Assembly (NCBI GenBank): GCA_024681875.1 | Contig: JAILAA010000101.1 | Coordinates: 1-42,490, forward strand | Direction of reading: 5' to 3' | From: Prevotella sp. | GTDB lineage: Bacteria > Bacteroidota > Bacteroidia > Bacteroidales > Bacteroidaceae | DNA: 42,490 nt | Part shown: one piece after another, positions 1 through 7,409 of the stretch | Numbering within the stretch: the stretch's first letter is position 1 | Layout of the letters: every line of letters starts with the position of its first letter | Translations under genes and position numbers: made by a program | Notes under the pieces: model-generated | Databases searched by the model: none | Told to the model about the DNA's origin: nothing | The model's input: only the letters and a program-made list of their open reading frames with translations

Positions 1-29
1 ATTTCTGTAATTTTGTAGTCGGTAATCAT
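1..29 (-). CDS. Possible start of a CDS running off the left edge
   Basis: On the minus strand an ATG at 29 opens a frame (MITDYKITE...) that stays open to the window edge. A good Bacteroidetes promoter lies 46 bases upstream of the ATG (75-105), giving a short leader. Only nine codons are visible, so no function can be named. The call rests on promoter plus start codon, not on protein similarity. Confidence 0.3.
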
Positions 30-74
30 GAGCTATTCTTTTGTTCAGCTTTATAAGTAACTGGAAATCACCTA

Positions 75-105
75 TAAAGGTACAAAAAATATCTCAGATT
101 ACCAA
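75..105 (-). promoter_or_regulatory. Bacteroidetes-type promoter
   Basis: Minus strand: a TTGG box at 105-102, 19 bases of spacer, then TACCTTTA at 82-75. This matches the TTTG-N19-TAnnTTTG consensus with one mismatch in each box. It would drive the truncated gene starting at 29. The -33 surroundings (GTTGGTAATCTGAGA) nearly match those of the promoter at 3889-3919. Confidence 0.5.
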
Positions 106-183
106 CTTTTTTAGCAACTTTCTTATCCCGAACTGAGGTAAAAGGTACGATTGAATTCAGGTTGCCGAGTAATTATAGAGGCT

Positions 184-216
184 ACAAAAAGAGCATCCTT
201 GGTTGAAGGATGCTCT
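184..216 (-). terminator. Rho-independent terminator of the surface-protein gene
   Basis: A perfect 10-bp stem (191-200 with 206-215) with a 5-base loop is followed, reading on the minus strand, by TTTTTG. It lies about 38 bases after the stop codon of the minus-strand gene 254-2752 and is a textbook intrinsic terminator. Confidence 0.85.
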
Positions 217-253
217 CGCTCGTGCTCGTTCACGCTCGGAAGCATGAACTTGT

Positions 254-2752
254 TCACTTAATTACGACCTTCTTCCCGCCAATGATGTTGATGCCCTTCC
301 TGGGAGCCGCAAGACGCTGGCCGGAGAGGGAAAACACTGAGGGAGTGAGTTTCTCAATAGTCACGTCTTCAATCCCAGATGGCGGATTTACTGTCAGCTT
401 ACAGGCATTGGAAGTGAGGCCGTTGGCTGTACTTACCTTGATGATGGCCAGTCCTTCGGCTATACCCGTCACCTTGCCATTGGCATCCACGGTGGCAATG
501 GCTGGATCGTCAATCTGCCATGTGAGCGTTGTCACGGCATTCGCAGGAGTGAGCGTTGCCGTGAGGGTGATGGTCTCACCAACGTTGACCGTGGCACTCT
601 TAGGTATACTGACTTCTATGGGCTGTGGATTGGTCACCGTCAGTTTGCAGTAGGCCGACTTACCGTTGGCAGTCTCCACGTTAATGAAGGTAGAGCCTAC
701 GCCAACACCTGTCACAATACCATTCTGTGTAACGGTGGCGATACTTTCGTTGTCCGACGACCATGTGACTTTGGTTGTGGCATTCGATGGCGTCAGGGTA
801 TAGGTGGCAGTGAACGTCTCGCCCTGTTCAATGGTCTTTGAAGTCGGACTAATGGCGATACCAATAGGATCAGGGTCAGGATCAGTGACTGTCACATCAC
901 ATGTGGCTGTCACTCCACTGCCATCATTCGCCATGCAGGTGATGACGGCGTTGCCAGCGGCGACAGCAGTCACGGTTCCATCACTACTCACGGTTGCAAC
1001 GTAATGATTGCTTGATGACCATGTAACAGTCTTATTTGTAGCGTTGTTGGGTTTAACGGTGGCTGTGAGTTTTTCTTCCTGTCCCGATAGAAGTGTGAGA
1101 CTCGTTTTGTTGAGATCAATGTCGGTAATGTAGACAATTTCTTCGCTACCAGCATATTCCACCCAATTTGTTCCATCATAACATTCTGGTAACCACCCTT
1201 TGGCTTTCAGTGCAGCCACTTGTTTCTTTGTACACACATTTCCTTCGCCACTACCTGTACTACCTATAACACGGAAATGGAACACTTCACTTGATGTATT
1301 TTGGGGTAAACCGTTAATCAGTGCGTCCATTGCAGAATCTTTCAACTGATTCTTACTGCAATTCAGTTCAGTTAGTGCTGTACAATTTGAGACATTCAGA
1401 TATTCCAAGTGGTTTTTTTCACAGTTCAAAGTTACAAGTTTGCTGTGGTTTGAAACGTCGAGTGAAGAAAGTTGATTCCAATCGCATCTTAAACCTAAAA
1501 GTTCGCTGTTGTTTGACACATCCAACGACGTCAATCCACAAGACATACAATTTAAACCCTTAAGCGCAACATTATTCAACAAATTTATAGAACTTAAATT
1601 CCAATTATATTGACAGTATAAGCCTTCAAGATATTTGTTTCCAGACAAATCCAAAGAAGACAATGAATTCACACTACAATACAAAGTTTGGAGTAGAGTA
1701 AAAGACTCGATTCCTTTGAAGTCTTTAATACTTTTATTTGAGGGCGACATTTCAACATTATTTCTAATGTCTTTACTGCTGATTGTTCCATCCTTACCAT
1801 AGTCTCTATTAAGCAAGTAGTTGCGGAAGTTTTCATCAGGGAAATTCGTTGCATCAATAATGATGTCATCCTGATTAATAGCGTAATACCATTGTTTGAT
1901 ACCACTATCTTTGTATCCTTCTTTATATGCTATCGCTTTTATGATACATGACTGATTGATTGTTATGCCTGAAGAAGAATACTTTTGGCTGTTTTTGGAA
2001 GGATCGATACCGTCCGTAGTGTAGTAGATTTCTGCTCCTGAGACATTTGGAGTGCTAAGGTAAACTACTGTGCCTACGTCGTATGTCTTTCCAATACCAT
2101 ACGGCGAGGCTGACAAGGTCAATTCTGGAACCACAATAGTATAAGTCTCGACAAGTTCTTCGCTACAATCATAATCGTTGCCATTCCATTTGTAGCCAAC
2201 CGCTTTAAGAGTGCAGTTCTCTTCTATAGGTATTCCTTCATAACTATAACGATTTCCAATATAATCATACGGATCGTCACCATTTAAAGTATAATGTAAG
2301 AAATCGTAAGACCACTCTGCGCCCTTGCCATTGGCATATAACTTAACAATTGTTCCCTTTTCCACTTGGCCGCCAGGAGGATTTGCACTCAGTGGTGGTA
2401 ATTCATAGTGATCGCTCACTGTGATAGTCCAGTAGTATTCCACATCCCAGCCGCTCCCGCCGGCATACACATATCCTGTCCAGTTTAGGGTTGATGTGCC
2501 TACTTGATTACCTTTAATCGTACATCCTCCATTGCTACTACTGCTACCGGTAATAACAAAAGCGTTGCCATCTGTCTTCGTCCAATATCCAGATACCGTA
2601 TAAGCATTGCTTTCATAGCCGTGGGACACATAGTATTCCTGTCCAACTACGATATTTATAGTTCCTTTGTAAGTTTTTGCTGACATTGATGCAGGCATAA
2701 GGAGCATCATCAGCAAACACAGAAAAGACATTCGTCCTAATCGCTTGTTCAT
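254..2752 (-). CDS. Secreted multidomain Ig-like (BIG2) / leucine-rich-repeat surface protein
   Basis: About 832 residues. A Sec signal peptide (residues 1-25, hydrophobic FLCLLMMLLMPASMSA) starts the protein. Next comes an Ig-like region (~28-112), then two chitobiase/beta-hexosaminidase C-terminal-type repeats (~115-205 and ~210-292, with YTTDGIDP and YTLNGDDP). A block of leucine-rich repeats follows (~335-480, 'L..LDVSNN..L' pattern), then three BIG2 domains (~545-790, each with TVTWSS/VTWSSDN, ATV and G.VTA/G.VTG) and a short tail (FSLSGQRL...GINIIGGKKVVIK). Tails of this type recur on many secreted Prevotella proteins and are suspected surface-sorting signals; that role is inferred. No catalytic motif is seen, so an adhesin or carbohydrate-binding surface role is likely. 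I chose the ATG at 2752 over the GTG six bases upstream. It is monocistronic with a strong terminator. Confidence 0.85.
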   Translation of the reverse strand: MNKRLGRMSFLCLLMMLLMPASMSAKTYKGTINIVVGQEYYVSHGYESNAYTVSGYWTKTDGNAFVITGSSSSNGGCTIKGNQVGTSTLNWTGYVYAGGSGWDVEYYWTITVSDHYELPPLSANPPGGQVEKGTIVKLYANGKGAEWSYDFLHYTLNGDDPYDYIGNRYSYEGIPIEENCTLKAVGYKWNGNDYDCSEELVETYTIVVPELTLSASPYGIGKTYDVGTVVYLSTPNVSGAEIYYTTDGIDPSKNSQKYSSSGITINQSCIIKAIAYKEGYKDSGIKQWYYAINQDDIIIDATNFPDENFRNYLLNRDYGKDGTISSKDIRNNVEMSPSNKSIKDFKGIESFTLLQTLYCSVNSLSSLDLSGNKYLEGLYCQYNWNLSSINLLNNVALKGLNCMSCGLTSLDVSNNSELLGLRCDWNQLSSLDVSNHSKLVTLNCEKNHLEYLNVSNCTALTELNCSKNQLKDSAMDALINGLPQNTSSEVFHFRVIGSTGSGEGNVCTKKQVAALKAKGWLPECYDGTNWVEYAGSEEIVYITDIDLNKTSLTLLSGQEEKLTATVKPNNATNKTVTWSSSNHYVATVSSDGTVTAVAAGNAVITCMANDGSGVTATCDVTVTDPDPDPIGIAISPTSKTIEQGETFTATYTLTPSNATTKVTWSSDNESIATVTQNGIVTGVGVGSTFINVETANGKSAYCKLTVTNPQPIEVSIPKSATVNVGETITLTATLTPANAVTTLTWQIDDPAIATVDANGKVTGIAEGLAIIKVSTANGLTSNACKLTVNPPSGIEDVTIEKLTPSVFSLSGQRLAAPRKGINIIGGKKVVIK

Positions 2753-3133
2753 TTTCACTTTTTGTTTTTGGGGAATAAGAAAAGGCGTGAAACCATCCGA
2801 TTACTTATTCTTCATTTTGGTTACCGCCAAGTGACCATGTACATAAATAAGCAACTAATAGCCCACGCCCCATCGGGCGTGAACTTCCAGTCTGCTTGTC
2901 CTCATGTACAGAATATTTGGCGGTATTCAAATGAAGAGAACAAGAGCTTGAAAGCTCAAATCCACAAAGTATGTCGAATGGGGAGCATTACGTCACGCAC
3001 ATTTCCCGTTTCCGGTTAATAAATGTTTGTTAGTTGTAATATAGTCCCCTTGGGCGAGCCGCACCCGTGCGGTCTGCATCCCAATTCATTCTGTCGTTAC
3101 TGTCTGTTTCTTGTTTTGAGTTTTAATCCGTTA
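2753..3133. other. Gene-free gap with two hairpins
   Basis: No convincing gene is present. A GC-rich hairpin (CACGCCC, loop CATC, GGGCGTG; 2864-2881) is followed by a second perfect short hairpin (GAGCTT, GA, AAGCTC; 2944-2957). An 85-codon frame at 2762-3019 has no recognisable domain, start context or composition. The hairpin-plus-unique-flank layout could be the remains of an IS200/IS605-like end or a structured RNA, but nothing here proves either. Confidence 0.4.
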
Positions 3134-3547
3134 CTACTTGTTATTATCTGCTAATAGTTTCTTTATCGCTTGTATGAACGCCTCGGCTTTTGGGGTGTAT
3201 TCGTCGGTCATCTCCTTATCGCAATAGACGAAATCGTCGTAGTCCCCAGTGTGTCGGATTTCGAAAAGACGGCTGAACGTCTTTCCGTGTTCCTTGTCAA
3301 GCAAACCTTGAGACACGAAGTGAAGACCGAGCATCGTCTTTACTCCAGCATGGGATGCCGTCGATATGCCATTGGCCACCAACAGTGCCAAGGCTGCATA
3401 GAAGCAAGCGTAATACAAACGGTTCATTGTTGCGTTGAAGTGCCCAGCATCAGCCAGCAATTTTGCTTCAACGATGGTTTCGTCTGCTCTTTCAAGCCTG
3501 TATCGGACGAGTGACAGCCTGCTTTGCTCGTCTAATGTTTCATTCAT
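3134..3547 (-). CDS. HEPN domain protein (putative toxin/RNase partner of the MNT protein)
   Basis: 137 residues, the usual length of PF05168-type HEPN proteins. The all-helical pattern includes YRLERADETIVEAKLL, an ARYYACFYA-like segment (LYYACFYAALALL) and a C-terminal 'FEIRHTGDYDDF' motif, in which R and H match the R-x(4-6)-H-type motif region of HEPN ribonucleases. It is translated from an ATGA overlap with the upstream nucleotidyltransferase gene, so the two are one operon. HEPN/MNT pairs are established toxin-antitoxin modules in which the MNT protein adenylylates the HEPN RNase; the assignment here is from sequence pattern and context. No signal peptide or membrane segment. Confidence 0.8.
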   Translation of the reverse strand: MNETLDEQSRLSLVRYRLERADETIVEAKLLADAGHFNATMNRLYYACFYAALALLVANGISTASHAGVKTMLGLHFVSQGLLDKEHGKTFSRLFEIRHTGDYDDFVYCDKEMTDEYTPKAEAFIQAIKKLLADNNK

Positions 3548-3858
3548 AGTCTTATCCCCTCGTTCATTACATTAATATAGAAAGGTGTCTTAAACGGACG
3601 GTTTTCCCATTGCTTACGTAGCATAATCATCGGACTGACGAGGATGCCAGTTGCTAGCTCAATGTCATATAGTTCGCCAGCAAGTTCATCTTCATATTTC
3701 AGATTACGCTTGTCGCCTTCAAGCAGGATCAGTACGTCGATGTCGCTATCCTCTCGGGCATCGCCGCGAGCCTCCGAGCCATAGAGGATGGCAGTCGCCG
3801 TAGGGGCGACGCGCCGTATAGCTTGGCTTATCAGGTTTACAACTTCTGGCCGTCTCAT
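3544..3858 (-). CDS. MNT-type minimal nucleotidyltransferase (putative antitoxin)
   Basis: About 104 residues. The polymerase-beta-type nucleotidyltransferase signature is complete: GSEARGDAREDSDIDVLI, with the GS pair and the D-x-D metal-binding aspartates. The frame extends upstream to a TTG at 3891, but that TTG is part of the -7 box of a very good promoter (3889-3896), so the transcript starts too late to include it. I place the start at the ATG at 3858 (MRRPEVV...). The last codons overlap the HEPN gene by four bases. By analogy with characterised HEPN/MNT pairs it probably neutralises the HEPN partner by adding AMP; that is inferred. Confidence 0.82.
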   Translation of the reverse strand: MRRPEVVNLISQAIRRVAPTATAILYGSEARGDAREDSDIDVLILLEGDKRNLKYEDELAGELYDIELATGILVSPMIMLRKQWENRPFKTPFYINVMNEGIRL

Positions 3859-3888
3859 CTTCAGATTTGTTTCGTTCCAATCTGAGTG

Positions 3889-3919
3889 CAAAAATACAAA
3901 CTTTTTCTCAGACTACCAA
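3889..3919 (-). promoter_or_regulatory. Promoter of the MNT-HEPN operon
   Basis: Minus strand: TTGG at 3919-3916, 19 bases, then a perfect TATTTTTG at 3896-3889. It lies about 30 bases before the ATG at 3858 and settles the start-codon choice for the nucleotidyltransferase gene. Confidence 0.7.
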
Positions 3920-3928
3920 CAATAAGGC

Positions 3929-3970
3929 GAAAAAAGAAGCGAAACCGTTGCGGCTTCGCCTCTTTTTTAT
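3929..3970 (-). terminator. Terminator-like hairpin with T-runs on both sides
   Basis: A 9-bp stem with one mismatch (3939-3947 with 3951-3959, loop TTG) is flanked by A-run and T-run, so it can act on either strand. On the minus strand it would end transcripts leaving araA before they reach the MNT-HEPN promoter. Confidence 0.6.
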
Positions 3971-4029
3971 TATTGATAATTCGTGGTAATTCGTGTTTAA
4001 GAAAAATCCACGAGCATTGGTGTTTATTT

Positions 4030-4135
4030 GAACTATGTTCGAGTAACGTCGCGACTCGGCAAAACTCATGCGAGCTTCTTGCGTCCCTTCGGTAGCAAGC
4101 GGCAAAGCCGAGCGGGCTCTGCTCTCGCAGCTCCG
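4030..4135. repeat. Structured intergenic element downstream of araA
   Basis: Nested inverted repeats fill this stretch: CGAGT/ACTCG around AACGTCGCG near 4040, CTCGGC/GCCGAG pairing across about 50 bases, and an inner CTTGC/GCAAG stem around a GTCCCTTCGG loop. It ends two to three bases before the araA stop codon. It could be a structured 3' UTR or a dispersed repeat; no coding frame here is credible. Confidence 0.35.
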
Positions 4136-5668
4136 TTACTTCAGTGCCTTGTTCAGCATGAAGTAGACCTCGTTGTTGCGGAGCGTCTGCTTGAAATCAG
4201 CGATGTTAGTCTGCTTGTTGATGCGAACATACTCGATGCCCAGCATCTCGGCGAAGTCCTCCCAGTACTCCTCGTTGATGTCGTAGGAGAAGGCTGAGTG
4301 GTGGGTGCCGCCGGCAAGAATCCAGGCTGCAGCGCCAATCTCGAAGGTGGGCTGGGGAATCCAAAGAGCTGATGCCACGGGCAGCTTGGGCATGGGCTTG
4401 GGCTCGATGCACTCCACTTCCTGAGAAATCAGGCGGAAGCGGTTGCCAAGGTCGACGACGGTAGCCTTGATGCCAGGGCCGGTCTTCGAGGTGAAGACGA
4501 GGCGGGCAGTCTGCTGCTTGCGGATGCCGATGCCGAGGAAATGTACTTCGAGCTTGGGCTTGTCGGAAGCAATCAGCGGGCAGATTTCGAGCATGTGGCT
4601 CTGCAGGCATGACGAGCGGTCGCCTGCGAAGTTGAGTGTGTAGTCCTCGAGGAACGAGCAGCCGGTGGGCATACCCTGCTGGATGACCCAGAGGGTGCGA
4701 TAGAGGCAGGCGGTCTTCCAGTCGCCCTCAGCACCGAAGCCATAGCCCTCCTGCATGAGGCGCTGTGAAGCAAGGCCGGGAATCTGGTCGAAGCCGCAGA
4801 AGTTCGGGTCGTCGATGTCGGCATCGCCGAGGTCGTCGAAATTGGTGGTGAAGGCGGTAGCACCCTCATCCTTCAGCACGCGGCGCAGGGCAATCTCGGC
4901 CTTGGCAGCGTTGTGCACCTTCTCCCAGTAAACCTGCTCGCCGCTCTCGTCGATCTTGATGGTGTAGAGCTTCTTGTACTCCTCAACCAAAGCGTCAGCC
5001 TCGGCGTCGGTCACTTTCTTGAAGTAGTCCATCAGGGAAGAGACGGGGTAGTAGTCGACATGGTAGCCGAGACGCTGCTCGAACTCCACACGGTCGCCGT
5101 CGGTCACGGCCACGTTGTTCATGTTCATGCCGAACATCAGGCAGCGCACATTGTGAGCGTCGGCCACACCGGCAGCCACGCGGGCCCATACGGCAATCTG
5201 CTTCTGAGCCTTCTCGTCCTTCCAGTAGCCGCAAACCACCTTGCGGGCTACACGCATACGGGTGCAGATATGTCCGAACTCGATGTCGCCGTGGGCGCTC
5301 TGGTTCAGGTTCATGAAGTCCATGTCGATGTCGCTCCAGGGAATCTCGGCATTATACTGAGTATGGAAGTGGAGCAGCGGCTTCTGCAACTGCTGCAGAC
5401 CCTTGATCCACATCTTGGCGGGCGAGAAGGTGTGCATCCAGGTGATGATACCTACGCACTTCTCGTCGTTGTTGGCAGCCAGCATCACCTGCTCTACCTC
5501 TTTCGAACTGTTGGCCGTACCTTTATATACAATCTTCACAGGAATGTTGCCGCTCTTGTTCAGGCCCTCTACCATCTCCTTCGAGTGACCATCAACAGCT
5601 ACGACTGCATCGCCTCCATAAAGCAACTGTGCACCGGTTACCCACCAAATCTCTAAATCTTTAAACAT
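4136..5668 (-). CDS. araA: L-arabinose isomerase
   Basis: 510 residues, close to the ~500 usual for AraA. It interconverts L-arabinose and L-ribulose, the first step of bacterial arabinose use, in the cytoplasm. The whole sequence reads as AraA: N-terminal EIWWVTGAQLLYG, TWMHTFSPAKMWI, HFHTQYNAEIPW, DFMNLNQSAHGDIEFG, the GYGFGAEGDWKTA metal-site region and a C-terminal GGTHHSAFSYD. The Mn-binding Glu/His residues fall in conserved blocks. It stands alone; araB and araD are not in the window. A perfect promoter lies about 100 bases upstream, and the leader carries a half copy of a palindromic repeat (5679-5722). Located head-to-head with the pectinase gene. Confidence 0.95.
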   Translation of the reverse strand: MFKDLEIWWVTGAQLLYGGDAVVAVDGHSKEMVEGLNKSGNIPVKIVYKGTANSSKEVEQVMLAANNDEKCVGIITWMHTFSPAKMWIKGLQQLQKPLLHFHTQYNAEIPWSDIDMDFMNLNQSAHGDIEFGHICTRMRVARKVVCGYWKDEKAQKQIAVWARVAAGVADAHNVRCLMFGMNMNNVAVTDGDRVEFEQRLGYHVDYYPVSSLMDYFKKVTDAEADALVEEYKKLYTIKIDESGEQVYWEKVHNAAKAEIALRRVLKDEGATAFTTNFDDLGDADIDDPNFCGFDQIPGLASQRLMQEGYGFGAEGDWKTACLYRTLWVIQQGMPTGCSFLEDYTLNFAGDRSSCLQSHMLEICPLIASDKPKLEVHFLGIGIRKQQTARLVFTSKTGPGIKATVVDLGNRFRLISQEVECIEPKPMPKLPVASALWIPQPTFEIGAAAWILAGGTHHSAFSYDINEEYWEDFAEMLGIEYVRINKQTNIADFKQTLRNNEVYFMLNKALK

Positions 5669-5678
5669 AAAATATGAG

Positions 5679-5722
5679 GCCCCCCTCTAACTCTCCCAAA
5701 GGAGAGGACCGTATCAGGGCTT
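5679..5722. repeat. Half copy of the CTCTCC..GGAGAG palindromic element
   Basis: Within the araA leader a C-rich stretch leads into the palindrome CTCTCC-CAAA-GGAGAG (5691-5706), followed by GACC and a second GC-rich piece. The palindrome and its pyrimidine-rich flank match the ends of the longer elements inside the uvrA and ABC-F genes, but only one end is present. Confidence 0.55.
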
Positions 5723-5770
5723 GGGTCTTTAGTTATTATTGTTGTTAGTTATTCTTTTTCAACTCGCTTG

Positions 5771-5801
5771 CAAAGTTACACTTTTTCCATTAAATCGCAA
5801 A
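5771..5801 (-). promoter_or_regulatory. araA promoter
   Basis: Minus strand: TTTG at 5801-5798, 19 bases, TAACTTTG at 5778-5771, a perfect match to the Bacteroidetes vegetative consensus. It gives an araA leader of roughly 95 bases. Confidence 0.8.
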
Positions 5802-5859
5802 GAAAAGAACTGATTATTTGCTGCTACGAAAAAAAAATACTCTGTATTATTCATTTTTC

Positions 5860-5891
5860 TTTGGCGTCTTTCAAAAAAAAACGTATCTTTG
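5860..5891 (+). promoter_or_regulatory. Promoter of the GH28 gene
   Basis: TTTG at 5860-5863, 20 bases, TATCTTTG at 5884-5891, then GCACCCTC. A perfect consensus promoter 44 bases before the ATG at 5935. It shows that the longer open frame starting at 5818 is not the true gene start. Confidence 0.8.
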
Positions 5892-5934
5892 CACCCTCAG
5901 AAAACTAACGAACTACAAACTACACAAGAACAAC

Positions 5935-7407
5935 ATGATGAAAAAAACATTTTCCGTCCTATTGATGCTGTCCGTATGCATCATGGCAAGTGCTGAAAAT
6001 CCTTACAAGAAACTAACCGAAGGACTGCCCTTTAACATGCCAGAGGTGAACGCGCCGCAGATACCTCAGCGGCAGGTTTCCATGGCAGACTATGCTGCCG
6101 ACGGCACAGGTCAGCACCTGTGCACTGACGCCTTTCAACGTGCCATCGACGAGCTGGCACAGAAGGGCGGCGGACGGCTGGTAGTGCCGCGCGGCATCTG
6201 GCTGACGGGTCCTATCGTGCTGAAGTCTAACATCGACCTACACCTGGAGCACGGTGCCGTCATCCAGTTTGCCGCCGACGAGAATCTCTACCCCCTTGTG
6301 ACCACCTCTTTTGAAGGATTGGACACACGCCGCTGCCAGTCGCCCATCAGCGCTGTAGGACAGACGAACATAGCCATCACCGGACATGGTGCCATCGACG
6401 GCAACGGCCAGTATTGGCGTCCGCTGAAGAAGGCGAAGGTGACCGATGCACAATGGCAGACGCTGACCAGCCAACCAGGTGGCGTCATCTCGAAAAAGAA
6501 CTACTGGGTACCCTCCGAGGGCTTCGCAAAAGGCGAGGCAATGTCGTCGATGAACGTGCCTGACAAGCCACTTACCGATGCTGAGTGGCAGGAGATCAAG
6601 CGTTTTTTGCGTCCTGTCATGGTGAGTCTTGTCGACTGCAAGAACGTGCTGCTCGAGGGCGTCATCTTCCAGAACTCCCCCGCATGGAACCTGCATCCGT
6701 TGATGTGCGAGAATATCATTATTGACAATGTGCTGGTGCGCAACCCTGCCTTCGCCCAGAATGGTGACGCCCTGGACCTGGAGTCGTGCCGCAACGCCCT
6801 CATCGTCAACTCTCGTTTCGATGCCGGCGACGACGGCATCTGCCTGAAGAGCGGCAAGGACAAGGACGGACGGCGTCGCGGCAGGCCCTGCGAGAATGTC
6901 GTGGTCAGCGGCTGCACGGTCTTTGCCGGACATGGCGGTTTTGTCGTCGGCTCTGAGATGAGCGGCGGCGTGAGGAATGTCTTGGTGAAGGACTGCCAGT
7001 TCCTGGGCACCGACGTGGGCCTGCGCTTCAAGTCGACAAGAGGCCGCGGCGGCATTGTCGAGAACATCTACATCGACGGTATCTCGATGAACGACATCAA
7101 GACCTATGCCCTCACCTTCAACATGTACTACGGCGGCAAGTCGGTGGCCGAGGTGCTGGCCGATGGCGGCACTGCTCCCGTTGCCGTTGAAATGCCCGTG
7201 ACCGAGGAGACACCCATCTTCCGCAACATCGACATCCGCAACGTCATCTGCAGCAACGCCGGCTATGCGATGGAATTCAACGGCTTGCCCGAGATGCCCA
7301 TCGACGGCATCCATCTGAAGGACATCGTCATCCGTGCCAAGAACGATGCCACCTTCAATTACAGCAAGGACATCACCAAGGAAAACGTAAGCATCATCCT
7401 GGAATGA
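5935..7407 (+). CDS. Glycoside hydrolase family 28 (polygalacturonase-type), secreted
   Basis: 490 residues from the ATG at 5935 (the upstream frame lies partly before the promoter). A signal peptide (MMKKTFSVLLMLSVCIMASA) predicts export to the periplasm or surface. A right-handed beta-helix fold carries all GH28 catalytic motifs: NGDALDLE, AGDDGICLKSG (the catalytic aspartates), GHGGFVVGSEMSGG (the His) and RFKSTRGRGG (the RxK-type substrate site). GH28 enzymes cleave galacturonan or exo-linked galacturonate in pectin. Exact substrate (endo/exo galacturonan or rhamnogalacturonan) cannot be told from sequence. It is divergent from araA, and converges two bases from the symporter gene. Products would feed 2-keto-3-deoxygluconate metabolism (kdgK/aldolase at 30495-32234). 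Confidence 0.9.
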   Translation: MMKKTFSVLLMLSVCIMASAENPYKKLTEGLPFNMPEVNAPQIPQRQVSMADYAADGTGQHLCTDAFQRAIDELAQKGGGRLVVPRGIWLTGPIVLKSNIDLHLEHGAVIQFAADENLYPLVTTSFEGLDTRRCQSPISAVGQTNIAITGHGAIDGNGQYWRPLKKAKVTDAQWQTLTSQPGGVISKKNYWVPSEGFAKGEAMSSMNVPDKPLTDAEWQEIKRFLRPVMVSLVDCKNVLLEGVIFQNSPAWNLHPLMCENIIIDNVLVRNPAFAQNGDALDLESCRNALIVNSRFDAGDDGICLKSGKDKDGRRRGRPCENVVVSGCTVFAGHGGFVVGSEMSGGVRNVLVKDCQFLGTDVGLRFKSTRGRGGIVENIYIDGISMNDIKTYALTFNMYYGGKSVAEVLADGGTAPVAVEMPVTEETPIFRNIDIRNVICSNAGYAMEFNGLPEMPIDGIHLKDIVIRAKNDATFNYSKDITKENVSIILE

Positions 7408-7409
7408 TG

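Noticed and set aside
2864..2957. Hairpins as proof of an IS200/IS605 element
   Set aside because: No transposase fragment, target motif or second end could be identified; kept only as a possibility.
2762..3019. 85-codon frame in the gap after the surface-protein gene
   Set aside because: No start context, no recognisable domain, and the region is dominated by two hairpins.
5818..5934. N-terminal extension of the GH28 gene from an upstream TTG
   Set aside because: It would span the promoter boxes at 5860-5891 and hide the signal peptide that begins at 5935.
6238..7314. 358-codon minus-strand frame opposite the GH28 gene
   Set aside because: Shadow of the GC-rich GH28 coding sequence; the translation is His/Asp/Val-biased without motifs.
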